Shown here one piece after another: positions 1 to 6,547 of a stretch of DNA of 11,411 nucleotides (positions within the stretch are counted from its first letter, which is position 1; each line of letters starts with the position of its first letter). Under the pieces are notes generated by a model, which ran no database searches, was not told the origin of the DNA, and saw only the letters and a program-made list of their open reading frames with translations. A program made the position numbers and the translations under genes. Source of the DNA: Armatimonadota bacterium (GTDB lineage Bacteria; Armatimonadota; Armatimonadia; Armatimonadales; Armatimonadaceae); the NCBI GenBank assembly GCA_014381035.1, contig JACMIS010000929.1:1-11411 (forward strand). The letters are read 5' to 3'.

Positions 1-158
1 AGACAAGATGCTTGACGAGCCTTCTCCCGCGCTTGCGCGAAAACAGGGAAAAGGATGGCGGCGAGGATCGCGATGATCGCTATCACGACGAGGAGTTCGA
101 TCAGCGTGAAACCGGATTTGCTTTGTACGGGAGTTCGTTTCAATGTTGGTATGTTCAT
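1..158 (-). CDS. Type II secretion/type IV pilin-like (pseudopilin) protein, partial (C-terminus outside window)
   Basis: The first 52 codons are visible, read from an ATG at 156-158; the rest lies beyond the left edge. After a short basic leader ([16 protein letters not shown]) comes the prepilin peptidase site G|FTLIELL, with Glu at the +5 position after cleavage, then a hydrophobic helix of about 20 residues that ends [16 protein letters not shown]. This is the N-terminal methylation domain of pseudopilins, probably the DUF1559 / H-X9-DG type common in Armatimonadota and Planctomycetota. Such proteins are inserted in the inner membrane, processed by PilD, and assembled into or associated with pilus-like fibres or secretion machinery; the exact role of this family is not established. 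The gene lies 85 bp downstream of the carbohydrate-binding gene on the same strand and may be co-transcribed with it. The Shine-Dalgarno is weak (AGAAAG about 7 nt before the ATG). Confidence 0.9.
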   Translation of the reverse strand, partial: MNIPTLKRTPVQSKSGFTLIELLVVIAIIAILAAILFPVFAQAREKARQASC

Positions 159-175
159 AGGATCTTTCTATTTGC

Positions 176-200
176 GCCACCCACTGGTGTTTGAGGTGGC
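176..200 (-). other. Small intergenic stem-loop ahead of the pseudopilin gene
   Basis: GCCACC (195-200 read on the minus strand) pairs with GGTGGC (176-181) around a 13-nt loop, between the CBM gene stop and the pilin start. No U-run follows it, so it is not a standard terminator. It may reduce or tune read-through into the pilin gene. The assignment is weak because 6-bp stems arise by chance. Confidence 0.3.
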
Positions 201-243
201 TCAGGGACTGTGTTGCTCTTTTTCCTTAGAGAACGGAATATTC

Positions 244-897
244 TTATTTTGTCACTTGCGCGTCGTCCACCCAGAACGTTACTGGCTTGCTGATCTTAAG
301 CATAACAAATGTCGTGCCACCAATGCTCGGCGTACCAGAAACCTCTATTTTTTTCCAATTGTTGCCGATTGTCACCTTGTTTACTCCGTAGTAGGTATAC
401 GGCCACAGTTTCTGGCGGAGCGCGATGTCTATTTCGGTTGTCCGGTCCGCCCGAATCCAGCAAGAGACACGGTGTAATTGGTTCACGGGAAGGTTTATTT
501 CCTGAACGAACTGTACACGCGCATCTTTACCGGCAGCTACATCACTGACTTCGACCTTCTGGCAGGATTTCCCCGCATGTGGTCTCTCGCTATCTTGCGA
601 ATAGTTCACCGTCACCGGTGCCCAACTCGAATCGTCGGCCCACGGTTCGGCAATGAGACCAGTCACTTTGCCCTCCGCAGAGAACGGGACCGCAGGCGCA
701 TATTTATCCTCAAACCCGCCGTTAAGGATTGCCGCCCCAGGAGTAGGCGCGATTTTATCCGCCCCCACCGTCTTAGCCGCTATTGTTGCGCCTCCCTCAT
801 CCTTCCCTTTGGATGACTGCCTGACTGCGAGCCACGTCAACAAAAGAAAGGCGGTCACCACACAGATCACTCCGACCGGCTTCAATATTACTCGCAA
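244..897 (-). CDS. Membrane-anchored protein with a CBM4/9-like carbohydrate-binding domain
   Basis: 217 residues. A short basic start is followed by a hydrophobic segment at about residues 8-25 with no clear signal peptidase site, so I read it as an N-terminal membrane anchor. A linker rich in Ala, Lys and Thr (about 28-54) leads to a beta-rich domain (about 56-217) that opens with ILNGGFED, contains the AGKSCQKVEV strand, and ends with the TFWVDDAQV strand. This pattern is typical of the CBM_4_9/CenC jelly-roll family, which binds polysaccharides. There is no catalytic domain. The start is a TTG at 895-897, because an in-frame TAG lies 18 nt upstream and no early ATG exists; AGAGG precedes it by about 10 nt. 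It lies downstream of lacI and upstream of a pseudopilin gene on the same strand, which suggests a cell-surface or secretion context. The function is inferred from fold only. Confidence 0.78.
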   Translation of the reverse strand: MRVILKPVGVICVVTAFLLLTWLAVRQSSKGKDEGGATIAAKTVGADKIAPTPGAAILNGGFEDKYAPAVPFSAEGKVTGLIAEPWADDSSWAPVTVNYSQDSERPHAGKSCQKVEVSDVAAGKDARVQFVQEINLPVNQLHRVSCWIRADRTTEIDIALRQKLWPYTYYGVNKVTIGNNWKKIEVSGTPSIGGTTFVMLKISKPVTFWVDDAQVTK

Positions 898-930
898 TGC
901 TCTATATCCTCTCTACGTGTCTTATGACAT

Positions 931-975
931 CCGGGTGAAGAATCTATTCCTTCTGCTGTAGATTCTGGCACCCGG
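931..975 (-). promoter_or_regulatory. Long stem-loop in the lacI-CBM intergenic region
   Basis: The arms at 931-946 and 959-975 pair as CCGGGTG plus AGAATCTA (15 bp in two blocks) with a small A-versus-CC internal bulge and a 12-nt loop. On neither strand is it followed by a U-run, so it is not a typical intrinsic terminator. It begins about 50 nt after the lacI stop and lies just downstream of a candidate promoter for the CBM gene, so it would be the 5' end of that transcript. It may act as a leader stabiliser, an attenuator or a weak terminator of lacI. Confidence 0.55.
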
Positions 976-987
976 CGCGTCGACTGG

Positions 988-1015
988 GTTATAAACACAT
1001 GCGTATTATTGGTAA
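988..1015 (-). promoter_or_regulatory. Candidate promoter of the CBM gene
   Basis: On the minus strand TTACCA (1010-1015) is separated by 16 nt from TATAAC (988-993). The -10 box matches five of six consensus bases and the -35 is moderate. Transcription would start near 981, about 85 nt before the TTG start codon, so the stem-loop at 931-975 would be in the leader. No copy of the lacI operator-like palindrome is visible here. Confidence 0.4.
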
Positions 1016-1026
1016 TATTGCCCTAT

Positions 1027-2088
1027 TCAAGAGAGCGGCGCGGTAGATCCCCGCAAAATAAGTTGCGGTTGTAATCGGCATGGCATATGCGCCCTGTTTT
1101 CCCTGGTTTCCGACTCCCGTTCCGCGCTTATCTCCGACAACAAAAGCCGAACTGCCTCGGCACCGATCTCAACCAACGGTTGCCGTATGGTGGTTAACGC
1201 GGGAGTTATCTCTCGCGCCGAGGGCGTATCGTCGAAACCGATCACGGACAACTCCCCCGGCACTTGCCTGTTCAACGCCCGACAGGTCGCGATGATCGCC
1301 ATCGCAAGGTTGTCGTTCCCGGCGACTATCGCGGTCGGGGGGGTCGGTAATGCCAGCAACGGCGGCAATATCTCCGACACCGTCGCCGCGTCGTACGTCC
1401 CCGTGACAATGTACTCATCCGGCGTAGTCGGCAAGCCCGAACTTTTCACCGCTTCCAGAAACGCTTGCCGTCGCTCGATGACACTCGCGACGTTCGGATT
1501 TCCCGTGATGTGCGCGATCCGGGTGTGTCCTTGCTCGACGAGATGTCGCACGGCGAGGTGTACACCGTAGCTATTGTCCACGTCCACGGACGGCACATGA
1601 GACGGGCACTCGGCGGGGTCCGGCGAGACGGCGACCAGCGAGAGCGGCAACGCGGACAGCGCGGACAACATATCGGTATCCGTCAGCGGAGCGATCAGGA
1701 TCACGCCGTCCGTTCGCCGATCACGGAAGGCAGGCGCGGATTTCCGGGCATCCACCCATGTCTCGGTGAAAAGCAAGACGTTGTAACGGTGCTTTTCCGC
1801 CTCTCCCATAATGCCCTGCAGTAAAGCAGTCGCGTAGGCGTTTCCGATTGCCTTAGTCGGCTCCAAAATCCCGAACTGAACGCCGAGACAGTAGGTCCTA
1901 CGGGAAGCAAGGCTTCGGGCAACGGCACTCGGATGATAGTTCACCTCCTCGGCAGACGCGAAGATTCGCTTGCGAGTCGCTTCCGATACTTGCGTGTTGG
2001 AGCGCGCCCCGTTGATCACGGCGGATACAGTATAGGGACTCACCCCGGCAAGCGAGGCAACATCTTTTAGCGTCGGTGCTTTTTTCAC
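1027..2088 (-). CDS. LacI-family transcriptional regulator
   Basis: 353 residues from the GTG at 2086-2088, the usual length for the family. The N-terminal helix-turn-helix (residues 6-27, TLKDVASLAGVSPYTVSAVI) and hinge helix (about 52-60, HPSAVARSL) bind DNA. The remainder (about 64-347) is the periplasmic-binding-protein fold, with DGVILIAP, the HTRIAHITGNP strand, PTAIVAGND and the SVIGFDDTP segment that line the effector pocket in relatives. Position 23 of the recognition helix is Ala where LacI itself has Arg (Arg22), so operator preference should differ. I chose the GTG because the reading frame continues to 2229 only through the promoter and operators, and because GGAAAG sits just upstream of the GTG. 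The effector is presumably a sugar but cannot be read. Two palindromes in its own promoter imply autoregulation. Confidence 0.95.
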   Translation of the reverse strand: MKKAPTLKDVASLAGVSPYTVSAVINGARSNTQVSEATRKRIFASAEEVNYHPSAVARSLASRRTYCLGVQFGILEPTKAIGNAYATALLQGIMGEAEKHRYNVLLFTETWVDARKSAPAFRDRRTDGVILIAPLTDTDMLSALSALPLSLVAVSPDPAECPSHVPSVDVDNSYGVHLAVRHLVEQGHTRIAHITGNPNVASVIERRQAFLEAVKSSGLPTTPDEYIVTGTYDAATVSEILPPLLALPTPPTAIVAGNDNLAMAIIATCRALNRQVPGELSVIGFDDTPSAREITPALTTIRQPLVEIGAEAVRLLLSEISAERESETRENRAHMPCRLQPQLILRGSTAPLS

Positions 2089-2125
2089 GGCTCTTTCCGA
2101 AAAATCAGTTCTTCTCGATGCAATC

Positions 2126-2143
2126 TTACCAAAGGCTTGGTTA
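2126..2143. promoter_or_regulatory. Operator-like palindrome O2 in the lacI leader
   Basis: The core ACCAA-AGGC-TTGGT (2128-2141) is a perfect palindrome apart from its 4-nt centre, with one more matching pair outside it. It repeats the core of the site at 2155-2178 in opposite orientation; together they make a 15-bp perfect inverted repeat (2128-2142 and 2159-2173). The centres are 32 bp apart, close to three helical turns, so two LacI-type dimers would sit on the same DNA face. Assignment to this regulator is inference from position. Confidence 0.6.
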
Positions 2144-2154
2144 CAGCGGTACAT

Positions 2155-2178
2155 GATAAACCAAGCCTTTGGTTTATC
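2155..2178. promoter_or_regulatory. Operator-like palindrome O1 at the lacI transcription start
   Basis: Perfect 10-bp arms GATAAACCAA and TTGGTTTATC flank the 4-nt centre GCCT. The site begins 6 bp downstream of the -10 box, so it spans the expected start point, the classic position for repression by a LacI-type protein. The centre is CC rather than the usual CpG of many LacI/GalR operators. Confidence 0.72.
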
Positions 2179-2184
2179 ACAGAT

Positions 2185-2214
2185 GTTATACATCAGGTCA
2201 GCAGGATTTGTCAA
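2185..2214 (-). promoter_or_regulatory. Strong sigma70-type promoter of lacI
   Basis: The -35 box TTGACA (2209-2214, six of six) and -10 box TATAAC (2185-2190, five of six) are separated by 18 nt. Transcription should start near 2178, giving a leader of about 90 nt before the GTG start at 2088. The -35 box immediately follows the U-run of the upstream terminator. Confidence 0.82.
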
Positions 2215-2244
2215 GAAAAAAGGCAACACCTCATTGGGCGTTCC
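2215..2244 (-). terminator. Intrinsic terminator of the small hypothetical gene
   Basis: On the minus strand GGAACGCC pairs with GGTGTTGCC (one bulged G, one G-U pair) around a 6-nt loop CAATGA, followed at once by TTTTTT (2216-2221). It lies 30-60 nt after the stop of the gene ending at 2274 and insulates the lacI promoter from it. Confidence 0.7.
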
Positions 2245-2273
2245 TTATCCCCGCGCCGTGAGACGGGACAACA

Positions 2274-2780
2274 TCACAGGTGATTCGTTTCGGCGGGTTC
2301 GCGATCCGGGCGATTTGGCGCAGTGCTGAATATATTGGGCGAAGTTGTCGCGACCACTGTTGCCGGGAACACCGGTCGTGTCATATCCGGCTCGATTGGC
2401 TTGACCGCGTTCAGGAATGCCGAGCGCATCCGCAGTTCGGCGAACAGTTGGACCGCCGCTACCACCGCGTCCTCGTAGGCGAGCGAGTTTTTGAGCATCA
2501 CCTCGCGGCGATGCGGCACCGGCATAAGTTCCGGCGATAGAAGCGACTCGTAGCCGTCCGTGATCGGCATCCACGCGGACACCCACCAACACCGCCCGGC
2601 GTCACGGTCTTCGCGTTTCCGTGGTGGCACGAGCGAAATCGCGACACAATGATCGCCATCCGTCAGACGAAAGCCGCCCAATCGGTTCGGTCCGTCTGTC
2701 TCCACCGTGCGATCCAGACCGACTGCCCGCAAACCGATCTGGATCGCTTGCCGCAGTTTTTCATACTCCCCGTGTAACAT
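2274..2780 (-). CDS. Hypothetical protein, 168 residues
   Basis: I do not recognise the family. The ATG at 2778-2780 is preceded by a strong purine-rich ribosome site (GGAGG about 8 nt upstream, then AAGGGGA), and a good intrinsic terminator follows the stop; both support a real gene with its own transcript end. The product is soluble with no signal peptide or membrane segment. It starts with an amphipathic helix (EYEKLRQAIQIGLRAVGL), then shows an apparent alpha/beta core containing GGFRLTDGDHCVAISLVP and GRCWWVSAWMPIT, a second helix (YEDAVVAAVQLFAELRMRSAFLNA), and a Pro/Thr/Asn-rich tail of about 40 residues. The core reads like a compact globular domain with the tail disordered. No catalytic motif is evident. 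It is divergent from the transglutaminase gene across a 237-bp gap. Confidence 0.68.
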   Translation of the reverse strand: MLHGEYEKLRQAIQIGLRAVGLDRTVETDGPNRLGGFRLTDGDHCVAISLVPPRKREDRDAGRCWWVSAWMPITDGYESLLSPELMPVPHRREVMLKNSLAYEDAVVAAVQLFAELRMRSAFLNAVKPIEPDMTRPVFPATVVATTSPNIFSTAPNRPDREPAETNHL

Positions 2781-2866
2781 TCCCCTTGCCTCCCCACCGT
2801 GCTCCGATATTTATGACTACGGTTGTCGGCAGTAGTTTCGTTTCCGCGGAATGAATTCTTTTTTGG

Positions 2867-2878
2867 GCGCGCGCGCGC
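2867..2878. repeat. Alternating GC tract
   Basis: Six uninterrupted GC dinucleotides in the gap between the divergent hypothetical and transglutaminase genes, next to a T6 run. Alternating purine-pyrimidine tracts of this sort can adopt Z-DNA under supercoiling; whether it matters here is unknown. Confidence 0.6.
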
Positions 2879-2904
2879 AACCCATTCACTCACGCGCCGC
2901 GCGT

Positions 2905-2934
2905 TTGCACCGTCTGCCAGCAACCGAGTATACT
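2905..2934 (+). promoter_or_regulatory. Candidate promoter of the transglutaminase gene
   Basis: TTGCAC (2905-2910), 18-nt spacer, TATACT (2929-2934). The -10 matches five of six consensus bases, the -35 only three. A start near 2941 would give a leader of about 75 nt. Confidence 0.4.
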
Positions 2935-3017
2935 TTGCGTATGACTCAGGTGTAAAACGGTTTCAAATCAATCCTTAAGAATAGTGCGATGTCCGCAAAG
3001 TCAGGATTCATAAACGA

Positions 3018-4043
3018 ATGAACCGAAGATTTTTTCTCTTAACTGCTCCCGGTATTCTGCTTGCCACGTCACCGGTGCTTGCGCGCCAGGAGCAGGAGGC
3101 TTCTCCCATCGTCGAAAGCTATCGCCGGAACTACTGGGTTACGATGACGACCCGGTTGACTATCCCTGAGGATCGGAAGGTAACGCGGGTACGGGTCTGG
3201 CACGCCCTCCCCACGAAACGCTCCTGGAGCGAGACCACGGACGGTCATGGAGCACAGGGGGTTCGTTTTCGTCCGGATGATGGAAAAATGGAGCGGAACA
3301 CGCGGTATGACTCCCACCATCTCTACTGGGAGCACGAGAATCTTTCTCCCGGTCAGACAATCGAGTTCCAGTCTTCCTACAAAGTACGCTCCGCGAAACG
3401 CGCACCGGATTTCAAATTACTGGCAAAAGCGAGCTGGTCCGATCTGGAAACCAATAAGCCGGAGAAAACGCTATCGGAGCCGCTGCCAACCGATGTGACC
3501 CAACTATTGACCGACGCGCGAAATCGCGCCACCCCATCGGACGCGGTAGCCGCTATTTGTCAGTGGATAGACGGGAACATGCGCTATGACGCGAACGTCC
3601 CCTTCTCCCCAAACAACATCCATGCGACGTTAGCCGCCCGCAAAGGACATTGTGGGCATAACCAACAATTATTCCGTGAATTTTGCGACCATCTTGGCGT
3701 ACAGACGCGTTCGGTGAGCGGTTTGAACCTGCATACACCGAATCCCGTCAAGGCGAGCCTTTACAAAGTCCGGCGAGACTTCGCCAATATCCACACCTGG
3801 AGCGAAGTCTTTTTCCCCGGCGTCGGGTGGGTAGAAGTGGAGCCCGGCAGAACGGAAGGGTCGTTCGATATACCCTCCAACTGGATACAGAATAACCGCT
3901 GGTTTCAATGCTACAGTGTCTGGGTGAACGAAAACGGCAAAGAGTTGATCCCACGATGGCGTCATGTCGGCGATCATCAGGAGAACGATTACAAGATCGA
4001 GAATCTGATCGGCTACAGCGAAACGGAACCCGTTTCGCTTTAA
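3018..4043 (+). CDS. Exported transglutaminase-like (papain-fold) protein
   Basis: 341 residues. The N-terminus MNRRFFLLTAPGILLATSPVLA has a twin-arginine-like pattern (RRFFL) and a VLA cleavage site before residue 23, so the protein is probably exported, possibly by Tat. A beta-rich region (about 35-125) precedes the transglutaminase core (about 170-280). The nucleophile is Cys212 in KGHCGHNQQLFREFC, the His is His259 in NIHTWSEVFFPGVGWVEVEP, and the third position is Glu275 where the family usually has Asp (W-x-x-x-D-P). The fold supports thiol protease, amidase or cross-linking chemistry on peptides or cell wall material; the reaction cannot be chosen from sequence. The ATG at 3018 has AGGA about 11 nt upstream. 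The gene is convergent with glcD with only 20 bp between the stops, and its last codons form a hairpin. Confidence 0.92.
   Translation: MNRRFFLLTAPGILLATSPVLARQEQEASPIVESYRRNYWVTMTTRLTIPEDRKVTRVRVWHALPTKRSWSETTDGHGAQGVRFRPDDGKMERNTRYDSHHLYWEHENLSPGQTIEFQSSYKVRSAKRAPDFKLLAKASWSDLETNKPEKTLSEPLPTDVTQLLTDARNRATPSDAVAAICQWIDGNMRYDANVPFSPNNIHATLAARKGHCGHNQQLFREFCDHLGVQTRSVSGLNLHTPNPVKASLYKVRRDFANIHTWSEVFFPGVGWVEVEPGRTEGSFDIPSNWIQNNRWFQCYSVWVNENGKELIPRWRHVGDHQENDYKIENLIGYSETEPVSL
4017..4043 (+). terminator. Terminator-like hairpin embedded in the last codons of the transglutaminase gene
   Basis: AGCGAAACGG (4017-4026) and CCGTTTCGCT (4030-4039) form a perfect 10-bp stem with a 3-nt AAC loop, directly followed by TTAA. 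The stem covers the codons for the final residues and runs up to the TAA stop. The U-run is short, so termination efficiency is uncertain. The position between convergent genes suggests it limits read-through, perhaps from both sides. Confidence 0.55.
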
Positions 4044-4063
4044 TCGGGCTCTCTAAAATCCGA

Positions 4064-5527
4064 TCATACCGCCGCGCCACGCGTCTTCGTCATGCGGAGC
4101 ATCGCTTCCGTCTCGGGTTGATGCAGTTGCGGGCAACAGGTGCCCCCGAAAGGCAACAGTTTGCCAGGATTCAGCAGTCCGTCCGGGTTGAACGCCCCGC
4201 GCACCTTTGCCATCACGTCTAAATCATCGGGCGAAAACATCAGATCCAGGAAATCCCGTTTTTCGATGCCGATGCCGTGTTCTCCGGTCAATGCCCCGCC
4301 CGCATTGACGCAGGCACGCAGAATCTCGCCCCCCGCCGCGATAACCCGCTTCACCTCTTCCGGATCGCGCTCGTCGAACAGCACGACCGGGTGCAGGTTA
4401 CCGTCGCCCGCGTGAAAGACATTCGCGATACGCAGTTTGTACTTCGCGCCAATCGCGGCGATCTCGCGCAGGATCTGCGGCAACTTCGTGCGCGGGACAA
4501 CCCCGTCCTGCGTACAGTGCGACGGCGTCAGGCGACCGAGCGTGCCCACCGATTTTTTGCGGGCGGTCCAGAGGCGGGCACGGTCGGCGGCGTCTTTCGC
4601 GGCTTCGATGCGAACCGCGCCTAACCGCTGGCAGATCGCGGAGATCCTGTCTGCCTGGCGGTCAATCCCTGCTTCCGCGCCGTCTACTTCGATCAGGAGC
4701 ACCGCTTCCGCGTCGGTCGGTAATCCGAGTTTATACGCGGCTTCCACGGCTTGCAGAATCGTCCTATCAATCATCTCCAGCGCGGCAGGAAGGATCCCGG
4801 CGGCGATGATCGCGGAAATCATCGCGGTCGCGTCATCAATCGTGTCGCAGACCACCAGCAGTGTCCGTACCGCGTCCGGTGTTTTGACCAGTTTGACGGT
4901 CGCCTCCGTCACTATCGCAAGCGTGCCTTCCGAACCCGTCACCAGGCCGACCAGATCGTAGCCCGCATCGTCGGTGGACAGTTCCACCACTTCCCCATCC
5001 GGCAGAACGATCTGCACCGCGAGGATGTGGTTGACGGTGACGCCGTATTTCAGCGTGTGCGGTCCCCCGGCGTTGTTGGCGATATTGCCGCCGATAGTCG
5101 AGGCACCCTGCGACGACGGGTCCGGCGCGAACTGGTAGCCCTCGCTGGCGACGGCTTTTGTGAGATTGATATTGATCGCTCCCGCCTCTGCCCGCAGTCG
5201 TCGGTTGGGCAGATCAACGGAAAGTATCCGGTTCATACGCGAAAGGCAGAGCAAGACTGCGTCACCGCCCGCTGTCGAGCCGCCCGCAAGTCCGGTTCCC
5301 GCACCGCGCGGCACTACCGGTACCTGGTACTGGTGGCACGCCCGCAGAATCGCCGACACTTCCCCGGTCGAACGGGGTAACGCGACGATACCGGGGAGCG
5401 ATTTTTCGAGCGTGTAGGCATCCGACGCATATACTGTCTTCTGCGCATCCGAGGATCGCAAACCATCGGGTCCGAGAATGACTCCTAATTTGGCGACGAA
5501 TGGTTCGGGAAAACTTCGGACTTCCAT
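4064..5527 (-). CDS. glcD: Glycolate oxidase-type FAD-linked 2-hydroxyacid dehydrogenase, GlcD subunit
   Basis: 487 residues, the normal length. The N-terminal half is the PCMH-type FAD domain, with PRGAGTGLAGGS (73-84), PSSQGASTIGGNIANNAGG (137-155), LKYG (159-162) and GSEGTLAIVTEAT (198-210). The C-terminal FAD-oxidase domain (about 270-456) has DGVVPRTKLP, NVFHAGDGNLHP (369-380) and GGALTGEHGIGIEKRDFL (409-426), whose histidines bind metal in relatives, and ends NPDGLLNPGKLLP. The family oxidises glycolate, D-lactate or other D-2-hydroxyacids with transfer of electrons to GlcE/GlcF or another acceptor. No glcE or glcF is present here, so the partner is elsewhere or the enzyme works alone. 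The ATG is 7 nt after the stop of the Gfo/Idh gene and has no Shine-Dalgarno, but TATAAT lies 6 nt before it. Confidence 0.93.
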   Translation of the reverse strand: MEVRSFPEPFVAKLGVILGPDGLRSSDAQKTVYASDAYTLEKSLPGIVALPRSTGEVSAILRACHQYQVPVVPRGAGTGLAGGSTAGGDAVLLCLSRMNRILSVDLPNRRLRAEAGAININLTKAVASEGYQFAPDPSSQGASTIGGNIANNAGGPHTLKYGVTVNHILAVQIVLPDGEVVELSTDDAGYDLVGLVTGSEGTLAIVTEATVKLVKTPDAVRTLLVVCDTIDDATAMISAIIAAGILPAALEMIDRTILQAVEAAYKLGLPTDAEAVLLIEVDGAEAGIDRQADRISAICQRLGAVRIEAAKDAADRARLWTARKKSVGTLGRLTPSHCTQDGVVPRTKLPQILREIAAIGAKYKLRIANVFHAGDGNLHPVVLFDERDPEEVKRVIAAGGEILRACVNAGGALTGEHGIGIEKRDFLDLMFSPDDLDVMAKVRGAFNPDGLLNPGKLLPFGGTCCPQLHQPETEAMLRMTKTRGAAV

Positions 5528-5533
5528 GAGGGG

Positions 5534-5539
5534 ATTATA
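5534..5539 (-). promoter_or_regulatory. Perfect -10 box 6 nt before the glcD start (leaderless candidate)
   Basis: TATAAT, six nucleotides (CCCCTC) from the ATG at 5527, overlaps the stop codon of the upstream gene. Transcription from it would begin at or next to the A of the ATG. No good -35 box is seen at 16-18 nt, so this is a candidate only; translational re-initiation after the upstream stop is the alternative. Confidence 0.45.
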
Positions 5540-6524
5540 TCCGCTTGACGCTAACAGGTTGATGCGTTCGCATGCTCTCGTACGCGGCGGTGACGACTTC
5601 TACCGCCCGTAACCCGTCCTCGCCGGTAGCGATTCCCACTACTTCGCCGGTGGTTACGGCATGGACAAACGCCGCGACAAGCCCGGTGTCGATCCCCGAT
5701 CCATAGCCGACGTAGCCTATTTTCGCCGATGACTCGCTGTAGAGCGTGGCGGATTGCGCGAACATATCCATTTCGACACTCGCCTTAGTCCCCTGTACCG
5801 CCATCGTGACATCGCCCCACGTCGGGAACGTTTGCCGGGGGCGCGACCAGGAGCAATCAATGGTCGCGAACGCGCCGGACTCGAACTCCAGCGTCACGAC
5901 ACCGGTATCGTCAAAATCGCCGGGCAGCAATTTGTTATCGGCTTCGCAGAAAACGCGTACCACTTCCGACTGCAACAGGACACGGAGCAGATCGGTGACA
6001 TGAACCGTATGATCCATTACCGCTCCGCCCCCGGACAACGCGAGGTCCACAAACCAACCGCCGGGGCACTTGCCGCGATTCGTTCCGCGCACCGCCAGGA
6101 TATCGCCCAGGTCGCCCCGATGCGCCGTGTCCTTGAGTGTTTGAAATGCGGGCGAAAATCGGCACGGAAACGCCGTGAAAAGAGGCACGTTCGCGGCGGT
6201 ACAGGCATCTATCATCGCCCGGGCGTCGTCCGGCGTCGTCGCCAAAGGCTTCTCGCACAGGATTGATTTCCCCGCCTTCGCAGACTCTTCGGTCAATGCC
6301 CGGTGATGGATGTTTTCGGAGCACACGATAACCGCGTCGCAAAGGGATAGCAACGCCTCTTTATTGCCGAATGCCGCCGTGCCATACTGCATCGCCTTCG
6401 CCGCCAAACGGGTCGCGTCCAGGTCCCAAAGCCCGACCAACTCCGCGCCGGGATGTTCATTCACTTCTGCGACATAACTATCGGCATGCATATGTGCCGC
6501 GCTCAGTATTCCAATTTTCAGCAT
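5535..6524 (-). CDS. Gfo/Idh/MocA-family oxidoreductase 1
   Basis: 329 residues from the ATG at 6522-6524, which has AAGGAA 6 nt upstream; the frame continues to 6587 only through the palindromic repeat, so I reject that longer start. The N-terminal Rossmann region reads KIGILSAAHMHADSYV, not the usual G-x-G-x-x-G, a variant I recognise from some members of the family. SILCEKPLATTP (Lys92 of the EKP motif) and GGGAVMDHTVHVTDLLR (Asp171, His175) supply the catalytic region, followed by the alpha/beta C-terminal domain. Members oxidise or reduce sugars, inositols and amino-sugars with NAD(P). The substrate is not readable. The stop is 7 nt before glcD, indicating one transcript. Its leader is occupied by the 178-bp palindrome, which separates it from the paralogue upstream. 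Confidence 0.93.
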   Translation of the reverse strand: MLKIGILSAAHMHADSYVAEVNEHPGAELVGLWDLDATRLAAKAMQYGTAAFGNKEALLSLCDAVIVCSENIHHRALTEESAKAGKSILCEKPLATTPDDARAMIDACTAANVPLFTAFPCRFSPAFQTLKDTAHRGDLGDILAVRGTNRGKCPGGWFVDLALSGGGAVMDHTVHVTDLLRVLLQSEVVRVFCEADNKLLPGDFDDTGVVTLEFESGAFATIDCSWSRPRQTFPTWGDVTMAVQGTKASVEMDMFAQSATLYSESSAKIGYVGYGSGIDTGLVAAFVHAVTTGEVVGIATGEDGLRAVEVVTAAYESMRTHQPVSVKRI

Positions 6525-6547
6525 ATACGATTCCTTTACAGATGCTA

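Noticed and set aside
55..961. Plus-strand open frames opposite the pseudopilin and CBM genes.
   Set aside because: Antisense to recognisable domains; composition and lack of starts with ribosome sites mark them as shadows.
2089..2229. Extended N-terminus for the LacI regulator (ATG-type starts upstream of the GTG at 2088).
   Set aside because: The extra 47 codons run through the -10 box and both operator-like palindromes and add residues unlike any LacI N-terminus; the GTG with GGAAAG upstream gives a standard start and length.
2951..2965. TGTAAAACGGTTTCA upstream of the transglutaminase gene as a cre/LacI-type operator.
   Set aside because: It is 15 nt rather than 14 and its two halves do not pair around the CG centre, so it is not a convincing palindrome.
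4751..5380. Long plus-strand open frame (209 codons) opposite glcD.
   Set aside because: It is antisense to strongly conserved GlcD motifs, rich in Arg and His as expected of a shadow frame in GC-rich DNA, and has no family resemblance.
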